Source: Cymbidium sinense
Lineage: Eukaryota; Streptophyta; Magnoliopsida; Asparagales; Orchidaceae
Length of the DNA: 64,000 nt
NCBI GenBank assembly: GCA_021442155.1
Contig: CM038217.1
Location: forward strand, 147,313,143 to 147,377,142
Reading direction: 5' to 3'
Part shown: one piece after another, positions 49,770 to 61,699 of the stretch
Position numbering within the stretch: the stretch's first letter is position 1
Layout: every line of letters begins with the position of its first letter
The notes under the pieces: model-generated
What the model saw: the letters and a program-made list of their open reading frames with translations, nothing else
Database searches by the model: none
Told to the model about the DNA's origin: nothing
Translations under genes and position numbers: made by a program

Positions 49770-52700
49770 ATGGAAGCACGACCATTTTTTGTTGTAGACC
49801 CGAAGAAAGAAAACAGCAGGAAAAAAACGCACTTCTTGTTTCACTCTCTCTGTTTGCTTCTCTTCTCCGCCGTGGTAGCAGCCACGAGCTCGTTGGACGG
49901 AACCATAATCTCTGAGGAAGACTACCAAGGGCTCCAGGCCTTCAAGCACGCTCTCAATGATCCGCTAGGCTTCCTCCGAAGTTGGAATGATACTGGTCTT
50001 GGAGCTTGCTCGGGCGCTTGGCTAGGGATCAAGTGCGTTAAGGGGAAAGTGATCGCCATCCAACTCCCATGGAGAGGGCTCGGTGGCCACATTCCGGAGA
50101 AGATAGGCCAGCTCACTTCACTACGCAAGCTCAGCCTCCATAACAACTTGATCGGCGGCCAGATTCCCTCATCGATCGGTTTTCTTTCAGATCTTCGAGG
50201 CCTTGTTCTGTTCAACAACCGCTTCTCCGGCGAGGTCCCGCCGTCAATCGGTAACTTATTAAAGCTTCGAACTCTAGATATTAGCAATAATTCACTCTCT
50301 GGTAAAATTTCCAATTCGATTTCAAACTCTTCTAAGCTTTATAGGCTTAATCTGAGCTATAACAAATTCTCCGGCGAGATTCCGGCGGGTATTGCTAAGT
50401 CCCCTGCTCTAACTTTCCTTTCTCTGCAACACAATGCCTTCTCTGGTCCAATTCCTGATGCCACGGCTTATAAGCTACAATATTTGAATCTTGATAACAA
50501 CTATTTTTCTGGATCCATTCCTGCTTCCTTGGGGCAAATGAGGTTGTTGAGAGAGATCACTCTCAATAACAATCAGCTCAATGGTAGCATACCTGAAGAA
50601 ATCGGCTCGCTTTATATGCTTGAAACCTTGAACATCTCGCAAAACTACATCGGAGGAAGCTTTCCAGTTTCATTCTGCAATCTTTCTTCTCTAATCAGGT
50701 TAAACCTTGGGGGTAATTTTCTTAAGGGAAAGATCCCAGACTCCATTGATAAGCTTAGGAATCTCTCCATTCTCTCTCTTAAAATGAACCAGTTCAATGG
50801 AGAGCTTCCTTCAACAATGGGAACCATTTCAAACCTCTCGCAGCTCGATTTGTCTGATAATAACTTCACTGGCCATATCCCTCCATCTTTTTCCCAACTC
50901 TCTAAGCTCACGTTTTTAAATTTGTCTGATAACAATCTTTCAGGTAGAGTCCCAGCTCATCTCTCTGAAAGATTCAATTCCAGTTCTTTCATAGGAAATA
51001 TTCAGCTCTGTGGCTATAGTTCTTCAACTCCTTGCCCTGCCAATCTATCACTTCCAAAATCTTTTCCCCCGGAGCCTCATCGCCGGAGATTGAACACCAG
51101 AGTTATAATTCTTATTGGCGCAGGGATTGTTATTGCATTTCTTCTCCTTCTCTGCTGTGTTCTGCTCTGTTTTTTGATCAGGAAAAGAGCAAACTTTGGT
51201 AAACAGAGCAAGTCGGTTGAAGGAGCAGAGAAGGCCAGACCACCAGCAACTTCTGAAGCTGATACCAGCGGAGATTCAGGTGGGAAGCTGGTGCACTTCG
51301 ACGGGCCTTTCGTGTTCACCGCCGATGATCTTCTGTGCGCGACAGCGGAGATTATGGGGAAGAGTACTTATGGGACTGTGTATAAGGCGACATTGGAGGA
51401 TGGAAATCTTGTGGCAGTGAAGAGATTGAGGGAGAAGATTGCAAAGAGTCAGAAAGATTTTGAAGCCGAGGTGAATGTGCTTGGAAAGATTCGACATTTG
51501 AATCTGTTAGCGCTGAGGGCTTACTATTTGGGACCCAAAGGGGAGAAGCTTCTGGTCTTCGATTTCATGCCAAATGGGAGCCTTGCTGCTTTTCTCCATG
51601 GTAAGCAAACAGTTCTTAGAAAACTGTCTCATGAAATAACAAATTTTAAAGCTTTATTTCAATTATTCAATTCGTAGTACACATGCAGATTTAGATTTGT
51701 AATATCAAGCAAAAAAACAATTGATAAATCTAGTCAAATCGAGGTTTTAAACAAATCTAAGACTGATCAACCATCACCCATAAGCTTTATTTCAATTATT
51801 CAATTCGTAGTACACAAGCAGATTTAGATTTGTAATATCAAGCAAAAAAAACAATTGATAAATCTAGTCAAATCGAGGTTTTAAACAAATCTAAGACTGA
51901 TCAACCATCACCCATCTCCACCGAAATTGATTCAGATTAATAAAAATCATAGTTTTGAAAATAGAAGAAAGAGCTGACAGATTTGAGCTTTCATTAACCG
52001 CAGCTAGAGGTCCGGAGACTCCCATAGACTGGCCGACGAGGATGAGCATCGCCATGGGCACAGCAAGAGGCCTAAGCTACCTCCACAACAACGTAAACAT
52101 TATACACGGTAACCTCACCAGCTCCAACGTCCTTTTAGACGACAACTACAGCGCCAAGATTGCCGACTACGGCCTTTCAAGGCTGATGACCGCCTCCGCA
52201 AATTCCAACGTCATCGCCACCGCCGGCGCGCTCGGCTACCGAGCCCCGGAGCTTTCCAAGCTGAAGAAGGCCAGCACTAAGACTGATGTTTATAGCCTTG
52301 GAGTTATTATGCTTGAGCTTCTCACCGGAAAATCACCGGGAGATGCGGTGAACGGGGTGGATTTGCCGCAGTGGGTGGCGTCGATTGTGAATGAGGAGTG
52401 GACGAATGAGGTGTTTGATTTGGAGCTTATGAGGGATGCGGCTGGGAATGCAGGTAAGGCTATTGTTTCTTTAGAGTTTTAGTTTGTTTCTGCTTTTTTT
52501 CCTGCGTTAAACGAATTTTGTTGATATATTCATTCAAATTTGTAGTGATATATATATATACATTATTTATTTCAACTCAGATCATATTGTTTTAATATAG
52601 AGAACAAAGATACAAATCTGATTAGAATGTACATTTGGCTGAACACTAATTTGACAAACCTTTTTTTTTTCTAAATATTGTTATTAAAATCAACATATTT

Positions 52701-53183
52701 AGCTACAATTTTGATCTTATAATTATATTTTCTAAATAAGTGTGATTATTAATTAAACGATTAAAAATTTAATCACAAATATTGACCAAAAATATAGCCA
52801 ACGGTCGCATTTAGTTACAACTATTTTTAGCTCACAAATAATACTTTTCCAAAAACGTGACTAAAGATAAGAAAATCTAATTAAAAGCCACTTCTATTAG
52901 TAATTTTCAATGACAAATCTGACTAATTTGATATCTAATTATGTAAAAAATATGATCGAAATTAAAAATTTTGTGATGAGATCTTAAATGACCAGTCTTA
53001 AATGCAGGGGATGAGTTGCTGAATACATTGAAGTTGGCGTTGCATTGTGTGGATCCCTCGCCGGCGGCAAGGCCAGAGGTCCGTGAGGTGCTCCAGCAAC
53101 TGGAGGAGATCAAGCCTGAACTTGCCATAGTGGGGGTGGCAGTGGAGGAAGGCAGCGGAGGAGCTGGCGATGCTGGTGATTAG
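49770..53183 (+). CDS. IMK2: LRR receptor-like kinase, IMK2/IMK3 type
   Basis: Three exons (49770-51600, 52004-52453 and 53008-53183) join through GT/AG introns to an 818-residue protein ending at TAG 53181-53183. A hydrophobic signal segment (about 22-41) is preceded by a basic leader. Then come an N-terminal LRR cap (about 48-88, [11 protein letters not shown]), plant-type LRRs to about 415, a transmembrane helix (about 444-470) and a juxtamembrane region. The kinase-like domain starts near [17 protein letters not shown]. The glycine loop is [11 protein letters not shown] and the VAVK lysine is K551. The catalytic-loop HRD is HGN (645-647) and DFG is DYG (665-667); RAPE is kept. Asn replacing the catalytic Asp predicts little or no phosphotransfer, as in Arabidopsis IMK2 and related LRR-III kinases. 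C-terminal [19 protein letters not shown] and [20 protein letters not shown] fit closely. It should sit in the plasma membrane; IMK proteins are meristem-expressed. No lesions are seen. Orthology (IMK2 or IMK3) is inferred. Confidence 0.92.
51649..51915. repeat. Tandem duplication (133 bp) in intron 1 of the receptor kinase gene
   Basis: Two nearly identical units begin AAGCTTTATTTCAATTATTC (51649 and 51782) and end AACCATCACCCAT. They differ by ACACATGCAG versus ACACAAGCAG and one A in an A run. Neither splice site is inside the units. Confidence 0.92.
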
Positions 53184-53999
53184 TGTAGTATTGAGAGTTT
53201 TGCTATGCTAATTAGTGTAGCTTATTCTTGATTCTTTTATTCTTAAAATAGTTACGATTAATTTCTCATGATTGTGTGTGTATATATAACTGTTGATTTG
53301 AGCTACTACTTGTCCGGGTTTATGTATTTATAATGATGAAGGTAGGAAATTAAGTTCAGAAGGAGATGTGAAATAAATGCTTAAGATGTATCCTTTTTTT
53401 AAGTGAATAAAAGATTATCATACTTGCCTCTGCATTTTTTCCAACCTAATGAAAATCCAGGCATTAACATTGGAATGTTGGCTAGATCATCTTTCACAAG
53501 TTGAAAATCCCAATCTATATCTCGAAAAGAAAGGTTTTCTCGAAGGAAAAATAATGGTTATCAATCAAGATCATTTCATAATCTCTATTAAATGAAAGTT
53601 TTAAATAGAAAGTAATCACCTGGTAAGGACAAGAGTTTAAAAGAACTTTTGAGCATCTATAACTTCTTTGCTACCACCAAAAGGGGGCCATTGTAGGGGT
53701 GCTTTCTGATAGCATAGTCAACAATCACTAGATTTCATTTTGAACCATGCATCGACAATTAGTTCCTTTGTCGAAAAAGAGATGTCTTCAGAATCACTTT
53801 CCATGAAGAAATAGAGAGAACTATTTGCTTTTTCCTATCATACGGGTCAATGAGGCTTTTCAAGTTTAGGAGCTCTCGAGAAACTTGAGAAGCCATTCAA
53901 TTAACAAAGTTGCCATGCACCATTTTGAGAATAGAAGAGATACTGAAAAGTAGAGAGATTGACTAACAGGGGTCCATGTTCAAAGAAAAATAAATAAAG
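53184..53999. other. 3' UTR and downstream flank of the receptor kinase gene
   Basis: Non-coding sequence follows the stop. AATAAA-like signals occur (near 53405, GTGAATAAAAG). No further gene is recognised before the Copia LTR. Confidence 0.45.
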
Positions 54000-54282
54000 A
54001 TCTTGTAGAACCAAAGATTTCGGTAAAAGAGCCTCGTGTACTACCCATACAATAACCTGTACTACACACCAAACCCTTAACAACCTAAGCTCACAGCAGC
54101 CCTCCGAGCATAACCAACAAGCTCATCCTCACCATTCAAGAATGTATAGATACCACCACAATATTTAGCTTGTAACACACACACACACATTCATACTCTA
54201 GTGTATGCTGTAACTAATCTGATTTACTAAAATTCTGTTGCTACTAGTGTCTATTGTATTCATTTTATAGTTAGTCTCTACA
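54000..54282 (+). repeat. Probable 5' LTR of a Copia element (left edge uncertain)
   Basis: It ends in ...TTAGTCTCTACA directly before a PBS-like sequence. A (CA)n run lies at 54174-54190. The start was set near TGTAGAACC (about 54004), but no partner LTR is present in the window to confirm it. Confidence 0.5.
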
Positions 54283-54296
54283 TGGTGTCAGAGTCT
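54283..54296 (+). promoter_or_regulatory. tRNA-iMet-type primer-binding site of the Copia element
   Basis: TGGTGTCAGAGTC differs little from the TGGTATCAGAGCC site complementary to initiator tRNA-Met used by most plant Copia elements. Its place right after CA fits an LTR boundary. Confidence 0.7.
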
Positions 54297-54340
54297 TCAA
54301 CCCCACGGTAAACTCTTATATAAATTTTTTGAAGTATAAT

Positions 54341-55207
54341 TGATACATCCTCGAGAAAATTAATCGATCAAGCGAATCTCGAGGCATTTTTGAAATGCTT
54401 GATCTAATCACCGATTTCACAACTTACGGTCAAGCCCGTCTCGATGAGAGCGAACATAGCAACATCAAACATAGTCGATCCAGGGCTCCATCATTTCGGA
54501 TCAGATATCGGGCATGAAAATGGATCTGATCCGTAAATGGTCACCAAAATTGACATATTTATAGTCGGATCGGCGGCTCGTCAAGGCAGATCCAACGAAT
54601 CCAAGATCACCCAATTACATCATTAAGGCACCCGGATCATCAAAATACACCGTCGATCGAGGGGATCGTGGGCCGTCAGATGGGAGTGGTTGGAGTTTTC
54701 CGAATTTACAAGGCACCACTCCCAAAATCTATAAATAGAGCTTCATTCTCACCTTAGAGAGGACAATCGATTTGAAGACAGAGCTCGAGAACCACCGGTC
54801 GACCTTGGACGATCCCCATCCTCAGGTGCCACCAGAGTAGTCGGGAAGATGCATAGAGATTGCCCAGGACTAGAAAAGACCGTTCTTGCTCTTTTCTCTC
54901 TTGAAGATCAAGAGGTTGCTCCGGAAGATCGTTCTGCCGCTTTTGGGAAACTTCTCCCTTGGGTTGGAGTTGAGATGTGTATTTTCTACACTCGGAATAT
55001 TATTTTTCAGTAAACACCTTCTTCTCGAACTAGCGAGCAAGGACGTATCTTTTGAACACATAGTGAAAGTTCTCTGAGGGGGCAAGGCCGTGGTTTTCAT
55101 ACGGGTTTTCCGCATTATAACCCCTGTGTTCATATCCCCACTTGCGTGTTGGATAATTTTTGAGCTGACGAAGATCTGCATCTACATAAAATTCTCTAAC
55201 GCATGCA
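54341..55207 (+). repeat. First LTR of the Gypsy element
   Basis: It starts TGATACATCCTCGAGAAAAT and ends near ACGCATGCA. A TATA-like CTATAAATAGAGC lies at about 54731. The PBS-like GTTAACCCGTCTGTGGGAAT follows at once. Confidence 0.8.
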
Positions 55208-55776
55208 GTTAACCCGTCTGTGGGAATCAACAGTTCCCCATTGCTATATCTCCAATATGATTGGTAAGCGGGGTTTCGCTCCAGCGCTCCTCATTCTCGG
55301 GATCAGGGCGCCAAGTCTCCAACACTTCTCTACATAGACTTACGTCCCGGTGAGGTCCGGGCCTCTCTTTGGAAGATCGCGTTCAAGGATGGAGGATTCC
55401 CGAGAATGAAATTCTTGACTCTGCGAGAGGGCCAGCAAAAGCGTTCCAAACATGCACGGAAGAGCCACGAGTTCCGCCGGCCCTCGGCATAATCCGATTT
55501 TTTTTCACGAGAATGATTGCAGGAATCTTGGGATCAACATGTAGAGAACCCCGGCACCACATCCGGATCTTGAACTTCGGATACCGCGGTTCTACTCACC
55601 CCACGAATGGCTCTTCGTATTGGTGAAACTCCACGTCATCTTATACGCGATGAACTCGACGGCGAGGAAGAGTTCCGGCAAACAATCACGAATGATCCAT
55701 TCTCGCCGCCTCTTCCAAACTTCGTCCCTTCAGATCATCTCGCAATACCCGATTCGGCGAGATTCAAGCTTCCGGC

Positions 55777-56580
55777 ATGGACCCTTACGATGGCACCGTC
55801 GTCGAGCATATCGATCACTTTCGAACGATCATGCACATTCAGCGTGCAAATGACTCTATCTTGTGTCAGGTATTCCCGACTCTCAAAGGACGGGCTCGTG
55901 CTTGGTTCGCTAAGGGTCCGATCATTTGGAGAGCTTCGCCCTTGTTTGTAGAAACGTTCTGGCAAACAAGAGAATCATCGATTCATCACATCTCAATCGC
56001 GAGCGATGGAGAGTCCCTCAAAGAATACTTCCGAGGTTCTCCTCACGGCGAAGAATCTGAGTAGATCAGAACTTTTGAGGCGTGCTTCTCGGAGGACTCC
56101 GAGGATACTTATTCATCATTAATGCGGAGGCAGTCCATTCTATCGACTGGTCCCAGAATAGAGGCACAAATCTCCGGAAGCTATCAGTGCTCATCGGCAA
56201 TAATTTGAACCACCAAGCAGCAAGCGGAAGAAGGTTCCCAAAGGTGATGTTCAAACATCTCAGAAAAAGAAGAGGCGGCAACCTCCCCAAAACCTCCTCG
56301 GCCGGCGACCTCGGATGACTGTCAGAGAGGAAATATCTGACTCTCAACCGTCATGCCGAACATCCTCGGCTATTCGGAAGAGGATAGCATCAAGTGGCGA
56401 CCTTTAAAGCACAGGAATTGGAAATCAAGAGAAATTCTGCGACTTTCATCGCAGTCGAGGGCACACCACTGAAGAGTGCCACCAACTGAAGGAGGAGATT
56501 GAAAGAATAATACGTCAGGGGTATCTAAGCCATTTTATACAAAACCAACCCGCTCGTCACAAATCTTTGGGGGCAACCTG
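55777..56580 (+). pseudogene. Gypsy gag remnant
   Basis: The frame from 55777 reads MDPYDGTVVEHIDHFRTIMH, then ANDSILCQVFPTLKGRARAW, the retrotransposon gag core (YDG..DP.EHI.F and FP..LKG.A..W). It continues with GESLKEY. A weak zinc-knuckle-like region with CDFHRSRGHTTEECHQL can be read near 56440-56490. Frameshifts interrupt it. Confidence 0.8.
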
Positions 56581-57170
56581 AGGAACCATGGCGGTTGGAG
56601 AGATAGAAACAATTGCAGGGCGGTGTTATCGCCAAATATTCATTGCCGCCTTCAAGAGCGGGCGAAGAAGTCTCGGGTTGACCATTCTATCACCTTTGAT
56701 GATTTAGATCTAGAGGGCTTCGCATCCCACATCAAGATCCCTTGTCATCGGTCGCGGTGTGATCCATGCTTCAATATTAAAGGATATTGATCGATAATGG
56801 GAGTTCGGTTGATGTTCTTTTATTCCACTTTCCTTAGCATGGGTATAGAAAGAGAAGCTTCAACCCGCGGTCGGTCCACTGTATGAATTTGATAATCGAC
56901 CGGTATTAGTGGAAGGGACAATCAGTCTTCCCGTAACTCTTGGAGAATTTCCCGACCGCAACCCACTTGATACAATTTATTGTAGTCAGTGCAGTCGGCG
57001 TCAATGCAATATTTGGGAGACCTCTCCAGTCATATTCGGTAGCGGTCACACGTGCCTCACCTCAGATGAAATTCCGACACCGGTAGGCGTGGTAAGTGGG
57101 AATCAACAGTCTGGCGTCTATATCAACAACCGACCATTTCATTCGGTAACCCTCAACATCGAGAACTTGA
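56581..57170 (+). pseudogene. Gypsy protease-region remnant
   Basis: Pieces in shifting frames read DHSITFDDLDLEGFASH, then LIDNGSSVDVL near 56790-56815, which fits the retropepsin-like active-site motif D-(T/S/N)-G-(S/A)-S. It ends with LVEGTISLPVTLGEFP. Stops and shifts make it non-functional. Confidence 0.7.
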
Positions 57171-57529
57171 CTACGAGATGAGGATGCCTGGAAGGGCTTC
57201 TCCAGGTTGAAGATGTAATTTGTCTTCCTCTTGAAGTTGATCCATCGCGTGGGTGAAGGTGGGATCGTTCTTTGTCGCGATCGAAATCGAATCACGTAGA
57301 TTTTTGCGTAAAATCAAGATATCTTTGCGGAGGGCATCGATACGGGCATTGACGGAAGTCATTACGCACTCCCTCAAAGTTGACTCAACCTACAAGCGGT
57401 GATCTGAGAAGAAAAGAACCTTCGCTTACGAGCGATTGCGGTCATAGAACAAGAAATCACCAAACTTAAGTCAAGTTCATTCGAGTCTACTACCCCACGG
57501 TTGGCTAACGTAGTGTTAGTCAGGCCAGT

Positions 57530-58560
57530 TCACGGAGAATGTGCATCGACTACGACCTTGTCGTGCATGCCCAAAGATAGCTTCCCCTTCCTCGTGTCGA
57601 CCAACTAGTTGATGCGACATCGAGGACATCGATCAGCTTCATGGATGCCTATTACAATCAAATCGGGATGAACAAAAGCAGATGAGGAAGCAACATCCTT
57701 CCAAAGCGAGATAAGGGACTATCTTTGCTATCGATGCCATTCTAAAAATCTTTGGAGCAACATATCAACTTATGAATAAGATCTTCAAGGATCTTATGGG
57801 CACAATATGGAGGTGTATGTTGATGATATCGGTGAAAGAGCTTGGAATATCACGGTATTTGATGCTTGCTTTGATATTCTTCACTACTGATGCGGCTCAA
57901 CCCAAACAAGTGCATTTTGGAGTTTCCTCAGAAATTCCTAGGCTTCATGGTCACTGGCGGGATAGAGGCCAACCCAGAAGATAAAAGCACTCAAGGACAT
58001 GTCACCTCAAGAATGATCAAGGAAGTCCAACGTTTGGTGGAAGGATTGCGACTTTATCACGATTCTTGGCCCTCTCGGAGATAAGTATCTACCATTCTTC
58101 AAAATCTTAAGGGTGCCGAGAAATGGATTCGATTAGACGGATGAATGTCAGGCGCTTTTGAGCAACCAGTGTTAGCTTCCCCTCTTATCAAAGCCTATCC
58201 AAGGAGAGAAGGCGTACATCATCTTCTTTGTTTCATGCGTAAGCTTCCGTCGCGTGAGGAGAATTCATTACAACGACCATTTATTATGTCGGAAAATCCT
58301 TTCGATAGAAGGGCGCTATCCACTAGCGGATAAGGCGGCGTTGGCCTAGTGCATTACGCGAAAATTGTGACCGTACTTGCCCACACCATCAACGCGTACA
58401 CTCATCTTTCATTAAGAATGCAAAAGCGATGTATCACGGAAGATTGATGAAGTGGTCGGTCGAGCTTGGAGAGTTTGACATCCATTTTCTTCCACGTCGA
58501 TATAAAGTCACAAGTGCTCGGCGACTTAGTTGTAGAATGTACCATCCATCACCACGAACG
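57530..58560 (+). pseudogene. Gypsy reverse transcriptase and RNase H remnant
   Basis: Fragments in order are CIDYDLVVHA, LPRVDQLVDATS, SFMDAYYNQIGMNK, MNKIFKDLMG, LNPNKCI, FLGFMVTGGIEANPE and IKEVQRLVEGL for reverse transcriptase, then GAEKWI, ALVHYA, KWSVELGEFDIHFLPR and VLGDLVVECT for RNase H. The GIEANPE motif is usual in plant Ty3/Gypsy elements. The YVDD-type catalytic motif is blurred by a shift near 57815. The sequence runs straight into the second LTR, so integrase was deleted. Confidence 0.85.
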
Positions 58561-59113
58561 GATCACCCAATTCCGACATCATTAAGGCGCGGATCATCAA
58601 AATAGACCGTCGATATGGGATCGCCGGCGTCGATGGGAGTGGTTGGAGTTTTCGAATTTACAAGCTTCCAAAATCTATAAATAGAGCTTCATTCTCACCT
58701 TAGAGGCCAATCGATTTGAAGACCGAGCTCGAGAACCACGGTCGATCTTGCGTGACGATCTATCACCACCACCGTAGTCTTGGGAAGATCGGGAGCTTCG
58801 CCAGATCGCGAGGACTAGAAAAGACCGGTTCGCTCTTTTCTCTCACGATCGAGGTTGCTCCCAAGATCGGTTCTGCGCTTTTGGGAAACTTCTCCCGTTG
58901 GAGTTGGCCGTATTTTTCTCACTCGAATATTGTTTTTGTAAACACCTTCTTCTCAGTACGAAGCGGGACTGTATCTTTTGAACACATAGTGAAAGTTCTG
59001 GCCAGCCGTGGTTTTCCTAACGGGTTTTCCATATAACCCTGTTCATATCCCCTGCGTGTTGGATAATTTTTTTCTGACGAAGATCGCATCTACCGAATAA
59101 ATTCTAACGCATG
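58561..59113 (+). repeat. Second, 5'-truncated LTR
   Basis: From GGATCACCCAATTCCGACAT it follows the first LTR (ATCATTAAGG, TCTATAAATAGAGCTTCATT, AACACATAGTGAAAGTTCT) to AACGCATG. CCGTCTGTGGGAATTGAA follows, again PBS-like. Roughly the first 260 bp are missing. Confidence 0.8.
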
Positions 59114-59139
59114 TTTAGCCGTCTGTGGGAATTGAACCC

Positions 59140-59640
59140 ACGACCAGCGCCCACGGCCCGCCCCTCGCCCGCAGCCCCGCCCAGCGGATCCTGCCGCCGT
59201 GATGATCATGGCGTGGCTTCCTGGCGTGGCCCGTGCCCTGAAGCGGTCGGCATATTCCGCGCGCCGTGGCCGATGGCGTGGCCATGGCGTGGCCATGGGA
59301 TCTGGAGATGGCCAACCGATGCCCGCCTGTATGGCGTATGTGGCAATGATATAGCCGTAACGCCCGCAACGCGCAGCCAGGTGATGTCATGGCGGTAACG
59401 CATGGGCGTGAGAACCGACGGCAGCCAGCGTGAGTCGTGACGTGAAAACTCTGTGGTATAACCCATGCGTGTATGACGTGTACCGCCTGATGAGACCAGC
59501 ACCAGACCCGTTCTGAGGTAAACCTCGCCGTAGCCAGAGGCGCCCGTAGCGCCCACCATGAGCGCCCTACGACCTTTGGCTGGGTCCCAAGCGCGAAAAC
59601 TTAGTAAGTGTCGGATCCATAACCTCAAAATATCGCACCA
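59140..59640. other. GC-rich block of unknown content
   Basis: About 500 bp very rich in G+C, with repeats of GGCGTGGCCATGGCGTGGCC. It opens a 140-codon frame on the minus strand (59628-59206) whose product I do not recognise. It lies between the second LTR and the purine tract, the same place as the GC-rich block at 38.8-39.3 kb in the other element. Confidence 0.5.
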
Positions 59641-59805
59641 TTACTATCGCATTTGCGACCACGCATCAATGCTTATAATATTGTCGTTATGAAGACACGT
59701 TCTCTCAAAATCGCAGTTGATGGACTCTCAAATTTCATTTGCTATTTTCAAATATTTGACATATATTTTTGGATGACTGAGATAATGTCACCCAAAAATA
59801 GGGGC

Positions 59806-60660
59806 AAGACATCTCGGAAAATTCGATCAAACCGAATCTCAAGGCATTTTGAAATGCTTGTAATCACCGATTTAAGCTTATCGTCAATGGCCGTCTCGAT
59901 GAGCGAACATAGCAACATCAAACATAGTCGATCCGAGCTCGAATCGACTTCATCAAACTATCGAACATGAAAATGGATCGATCCACCAAATGGTCACCGG
60001 CGACATATTTATAATCGGTCCGGCTCGTCAAGGCGAATCCAACAAATCCAAGATCACCCAATTGGACATCATTAAGGCACCGGATCATCAAAATAGACCG
60101 TCGATCGGATCGCGGGCGTCGATGGGAGTGGTTGGAGTTTTCCGAATTTACAAGGCACGCCACTCCCAAAATCTATAAATAGAGCTTCATTCTCACCTTA
60201 GAGGGCCGTCGGTTGAAGACCGAGAGCTCGAGAACCACCTCGACCTTGCCAGGCGATCTATCACCACCAGTGCCACCAGGTAGTGTGGGAAGATCAGAGC
60301 TTATTGGGAGATTTAGAGGACTAGAAAGACCGGTTCCGCTCTTTTCTCTCTTGAAGATCGAGGTTGCTCCCGAAGATCGTTCTTGCCGCTTTTGGGAAAC
60401 TTCTCCCTTGGGTTGGAGTTGACCGATATTGTATTTTCTACACTAATATTGTTTACAGCAAACACCTTCTTCTCGAACTAATGAAAAGGACACGTATCTT
60501 TGAACACATAGTGAAAGTTCTCTGGGCGCAAGGCCCGTGGTTTTCCCTTCGGGTTTTCCATTATAACCCGTGTTCATATCCCCTGCTTGCGTGTTGGATA
60601 ATTTTTGGGCTACGACGAAGATCTCGCATCTACCGGAATAAAATTCTCTAGCATGCAACA
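59806..60660 (+). repeat. Third LTR of the Gypsy element
   Basis: It is preceded by the purine tract CCCAAAAATAGGGGCA and matches the first LTR from ACATC(T)CGGAAAATT to TCTAGCATGCAACA. A TATA-like CTATAAATAGAGC is at about 60173. Confidence 0.8.
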
Positions 60661-60665
60661 ATAAT

Positions 60666-61640
60666 ATTCCTCTCAAATAATGGAATCATAGATATCTCCA
60701 CAAATACCACCCCACAAAATCCAACAATCTCCAACTTAGATAAGACTCATATCCCTTCCCAACTCAAATTTCTAATGTCAAAAATCAAAAATATTATCAT
60801 CATTCAACTCACCCCTGAAAATCACCTCATTTGAAAATCTCAAGTCCTAAAAATATTCAAAACCAACAATTTTGCTGCTTATCTCGATGGCATACTTCCT
60901 TGCCCTTCCAAACAGACAATTCATTCAGACGACACCACTGCCTTAAATCCTGCCTACGATAATTGAATGCTGGTTGATCCAAATTTAACTACTGTTCTAT
61001 ATTCCATTATTTTTCTTTCTCTTCTCCCATATGTTCTTACCCTCAATACATGTGTTAAAATCTGAACCACTATAGAGTGAAGGATGTAATCTCATAATCG
61101 ATCCCACATACTTCAGCTTAAAAATGAGTTATATCATATTACTATGAAAGATCAAACCATGAAGGAATACCTTTCTACAATCAAGGCCAAAGTAGACGCT
61201 ATAGTAGCTGTTGGCTCCCCATTAGGCACTGAAGATATCATCCACTATACTCTTGAACGGTCTTCCCTCTACCTATCAAGCTTCCAAAACAACAATCCAC
61301 ACTAACAATCTTTAACCCATAAACCTAGAAGATTGTTACTCCCTACTATACAGTGAAGAAATCAACATCCAAGCAGAATCCATCCGTGAGCTCCATCTCT
61401 TTTCACCCCCAGAATAGTACAAAACACTTATTTCAACTAGTGTTAGAGGTCATGGAAGAATCCCATACCCATCTAGAGGATGTTTCAACTCTCGTAATAA
61501 CAAACCATATAGTAGCAATCAACGACTAGACAAACAATCACAGAACTCCATCCAATATTACATATATGCAAAATATGGCCACACTACAGCCAAATGCTGG
61601 TACAAATAAGATCTCTGATACAATAGTCCTCCACCAACCA
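60666..61640 (+). pseudogene. Copia gag remnant
   Basis: The + strand frames contain the plant Copia gag core around 61105-61310 (QLKNELYHITMKDQTMKEYL, STIKAKVDAIVAVGSPLGTE, DIIHYTLE) and a decayed CCHC knuckle near 61555-61605 (YAKYGHTTAKCWYK). Several stops interrupt it. It is the continuation of the Copia element whose LTR and PBS lie before the Gypsy insertion. Confidence 0.85.
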
Positions 61641-61699
61641 TACCAACATTAATGGCCACCTCAACTCGAGACAAGTCACCTTCAAGCACCAAATGAATA

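Larger units (their letters stand above)
54341..60660 (+). mobile_element. Degenerate Ty3/Gypsy LTR retrotransposon nested in the Copia element
   Basis: The perfect 5-bp duplication ATAAT flanks it (54336-54340 and 60661-60665). Three LTR-like copies lie at 54341-55207, about 58561-59113 (left part missing) and about 59806-60660. Between the first two are decayed gag, protease, reverse transcriptase and RNase H; integrase is missing. Between the last two are a PBS-like sequence, a GC-rich block and a purine tract. A LTR-body-LTR-body-LTR layout with deletions explains it, as from unequal recombination. Confidence 0.85.

Noticed and set aside
51955..52003. Apparent in-frame N-terminal extension before the kinase exon
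   Set aside because: It is intron sequence: the acceptor at 52002-52003 restores the expected LHARGPETP junction.
59206..59628. Bacterial contamination in the GC-rich block
   Set aside because: The block is bounded by LTR and pre-LTR sequence of the plant element and has a positional counterpart at 38.8-39.3 kb; still, a database search would be decisive.
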